NCBI GenBank assembly: GCA_031412335.1
Contig: JANOCT010000013.1
Coordinates: 53,103 to 117,102, forward strand
Source: JBBQYA01 sp031412335
Lineage (GTDB): Bacteria > Bacteroidota > Bacteroidia > Sphingobacteriales > Sphingobacteriaceae
DNA: 64,000 nt
Direction: 5' to 3'
In this document: positions 62,180-64,000 of the stretch, in pieces
Layout: the number at the start of each line of letters is the position of its first letter
Position numbering within the stretch: the stretch's first letter is position 1
Program-made: the position numbers and the translations under genes
The notes under the pieces: model-generated
Told to the model about the DNA's origin: nothing
The model's database searches: none
Seen by the model: only the letters and a program-made list of their open reading frames with translations

Positions 62180-63337
62180 ATGAATCGGTTTTTAGCAACA
62201 TTATTAATCTTTATACTATTTTTTAGTTGTAAAGAAAACAATAAAATTTCTATAGTAGAAAACTATATTATTGATTTAGGTTTTATACCAAGTAGAGGTT
62301 TTAGAACTATATATTTTGATAGCATTAAACAAGAAGACTTATTAGCTATTGTAGATAAAAATGGTAGTAATAAAATAAAAATTTATAAATTAAAAGGAGA
62401 ATTAGTTAAAACAATATCATTGAACTCCGCCTTAGATTCTTTACAAAGCATTGGAACAATTAATTATTTCAATCATGATACGATTATCATTCATTCAAAC
62501 AATACAAATAAGTTTGCTCTCATAAATTCATACGGAAATGTTATGCGCTTTTTTGATTTAAATGAAATAATTCCCAAAAGTGTTTCTGACAACTATAACT
62601 ACTATGGTATATCTAATGAAATAGGTAATTTAAATAGCTATTATTTAGGATGTGATTTTAATTTTAATGGCAAGGATATCGCATTAAATAATATCCCAAC
62701 AGATCCTTATAAATTAAAGGAATATGAATATAAAAAAATTATAAATACACCATATATATTAAAAATTAGTGATTTTTTAAGCGATAGTGTTAAATTTAGT
62801 CATCTTCTTTATGGTTTTGAAAAACGATATGCAAATGAGAAAGCATTTTATTTAAGTGGACCTAGTTTTATAGTGCAAAATCAATATTATATTTTTTATA
62901 GTATACATAACAATCAATTATATAAAGCAAATAGTAAAACAATGTTTGCCAATGATTCAATTGCAATAAAATCTAAATATGGGAAAATTGGAATGCCGGG
63001 AATGAGATTGACAAAATATAACATGCAAAATTGGGAAAAGGTTGATAAGCAAAATGTATATAATAGTAATTATATAGTTTCCGTTTTACACAATGTTCCA
63101 ACTTCTGAATATTATTTCATAATCTATTTAAAAGACAAATCCGAAAAAGGCTTTACAAAAAGAAAATTCTCAGTGCTTATAACTGATAGCAATTTTAAAA
63201 CTAAATCCGAGCATTTATTTGATGATGGAGTTTATCATGGAGGTAGTGCATTAATGACTAGACAAGGGTTAATACTACAAAAAAACGATTTGAAAAATGA
63301 AAAAAGAATTACCTATTGTTTGTTTAAATTTAAGTAA
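62180..63337 (+). CDS. Beta-propeller-like lipoprotein (DUF4221-like)
   Basis: The 385-residue protein has lipobox 'FFSC' (C17) and repeated four-strand blocks such as 'DLLAIVDKNGSNKIKIYKL', 'INYFNHDTIIIHSNNTNKF' and a late YIVSVLHN segment, which suggest a 6-bladed beta-propeller of the DUF4221 kind. It is AT-rich with many Asn and Lys. Related propeller lipoproteins in Bacteroidota are often encoded with small secreted proteins and thioredoxin-like proteins, as here. It overlaps the next gene by 41 nt. The family call is tentative. Confidence 0.6.
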   Translation: MNRFLATLLIFILFFSCKENNKISIVENYIIDLGFIPSRGFRTIYFDSIKQEDLLAIVDKNGSNKIKIYKLKGELVKTISLNSALDSLQSIGTINYFNHDTIIIHSNNTNKFALINSYGNVMRFFDLNEIIPKSVSDNYNYYGISNEIGNLNSYYLGCDFNFNGKDIALNNIPTDPYKLKEYEYKKIINTPYILKISDFLSDSVKFSHLLYGFEKRYANEKAFYLSGPSFIVQNQYYIFYSIHNNQLYKANSKTMFANDSIAIKSKYGKIGMPGMRLTKYNMQNWEKVDKQNVYNSNYIVSVLHNVPTSEYYFIIYLKDKSEKGFTKRKFSVLITDSNFKTKSEHLFDDGVYHGGSALMTRQGLILQKNDLKNEKRITYCLFKFK

Positions 63338-63794
63338 GGTCATAGCATTCTTAAATTTAATTTTTCTTATATCTTGCCAGAGCAAAGAAGAGAGAGAATA
63401 TAACCATTATGCCAATTATTTTAAAAAGGAACATCAATTTCTTATAACTGATAAAATAAATTCGATTTTTATCCTAACTGAAAATGGCTGCTTGCCTTGT
63501 AATAGAAAGTTTTCGAACCTTTTGTCTGAATTAAAGAATAAAGACTCAACGTTAATATTGATCATGGCAAGTGGAACCATGGTGAATATCTCAATATTTG
63601 ATTTATATCCGAAAAATGTAATTTTTGCAAAAAATGCTAATTCTGAAAAATATTATGAGTTTCTGCAAGAAACAAAGGCAATATTTATATCTAAAAATAA
63701 AATAGATACTACCCTAGTCCTCGAAGCTCAAAATCTAGAAAGCCAATTTTCTGAGATTGGCAAAAGGACAGAAATTGGAAAAATCTCCTTTTGA
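63297..63794 (+). CDS. Thioredoxin-like lipoprotein
   Basis: The 165-residue protein has lipobox 'LISC' (C27) and a thioredoxin-like fold: strand 'INSIFILTENGCLPCNRKF' with the redox pair C65-x-x-C68, a helix, strand 'STLILIMA', and later 'KAIFISKNKIDTTLV', which fits the cis-Pro side strands. Its start lies 41 nt inside the upstream gene, so the two are translationally coupled. It probably acts as a periplasmic disulfide reductase or a redox partner for the Cys-containing lipoproteins nearby; this is inference. Confidence 0.7.
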   Translation: MKKELPIVCLNLSKVIAFLNLIFLISCQSKEEREYNHYANYFKKEHQFLITDKINSIFILTENGCLPCNRKFSNLLSELKNKDSTLILIMASGTMVNISIFDLYPKNVIFAKNANSEKYYEFLQETKAIFISKNKIDTTLVLEAQNLESQFSEIGKRTEIGKISF

Positions 63795-63857
63795 AAAGGT
63801 TTTGCCTTAAACCAAACACTAATATACTTTCTCCTTATACTTGCAGAAAAAAACTAA

Positions 63858-64000
63858 ATGGCGTTTGATTTCCATACGGATGCACCGGTTTACATTGAGC
63901 AACAATATCAAAACTCAAAAAACTTTGTGCTTCCATTTATTGCAAAGCATAAAAAAATAGGACCAGGAACTGGAGTTTTAGAAATAGGATGTGGCCAAGG
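63858..64000 (+). CDS. Class I SAM-dependent methyltransferase (partial)
   Basis: An ATG at 63858 opens a frame that runs off the right edge. The 47 residues seen begin MAFDFHTDAPVYIEQQ and reach motif I 'GVLEIGCGQG', the SAM-binding glycine loop of class I methyltransferases. Substrate cannot be inferred from the fragment. Confidence 0.75.
   Translation, partial: MAFDFHTDAPVYIEQQYQNSKNFVLPFIAKHKKIGPGTGVLEIGCGQ

Noticed and set aside
1..64000. tRNA, rRNA, CRISPR arrays and insertion-sequence transposases
   Set aside because: I looked for T-loop motifs, regular spaced repeats and transposase motifs and found none I could support; no transposase or integrase gene is visible even near the hppD cassette.

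Overview
The window comes from a low-GC, free-living, aerobic member of the Bacteroidota. The evidence is several secreted proteins with type IX secretion (T9SS) C-terminal sorting domains, many TonB-dependent receptors, TAnnTTTG-type promoter elements, almost no Shine-Dalgarno sequences, and a full homogentisate route. I cannot name the genus.

Layout. (1) 1-3271, minus strand: a partial DUF2809 membrane protein, a membrane protein / winged-helix regulator / CreD operon carrying a repeated inverted-repeat operator, and a dual iron-sulfur protein. (2) 3410-19031, minus strand, a cell-surface region: a degenerate agmatine-deiminase-like protein, a T9SS cohesin-like protein, a 4-TM partner protein, an exosortase (C80/R121/H140), a 68-residue PID-CTERM-type sorting target, two large T9SS proteins (one with two near-identical 452-residue repeats plus dockerin-like and cohesin-like modules), and two paralogous TonB-dependent receptors. 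(3) 19320-35684, plus strand: a compact Wzx/Wzy-type exopolysaccharide operon with outer-membrane export lipoprotein, Wzc-like kinase, Wzy-like polymerase, flippase, six glycosyltransferases, UDP-GlcNAc 2-epimerase and initiating sugar-phosphate transferase. (4) 36431-41375: aromatic catabolism (flavin reductase family, FAH family, homogentisate dioxygenase, 4-hydroxyphenylpyruvate dioxygenase). (5) 41376-43164: a small inserted cassette bounded by a 154-bp duplication of the hppD 3' end. (6) 43220-61194, mostly housekeeping: a FecA-like receptor, purN, purH, the mreBCD-mrdA-rodA shape operon, tdk, icd and dnaX. (7) 61254-64000: a second XRE regulator / lipoprotein / thioredoxin-like module and the start of a methyltransferase gene.

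How it fits together. Regions 2 and 3 look like one surface-matrix programme. The operon builds and exports a polysaccharide. The exosortase would cut, and probably join to glycan, the tiny PID-CTERM protein. The T9SS proteins carry cohesin- and dockerin-like modules that could assemble on the surface. The observations I rate highest are this exosortase/PID-CTERM/EPS/T9SS co-localisation, the hppD 3'-end duplication in which every difference between copies is synonymous, and an A10 slippage run in dnaX that leads to a stop within a few codons in both other frames, as expected for making a short gamma subunit.
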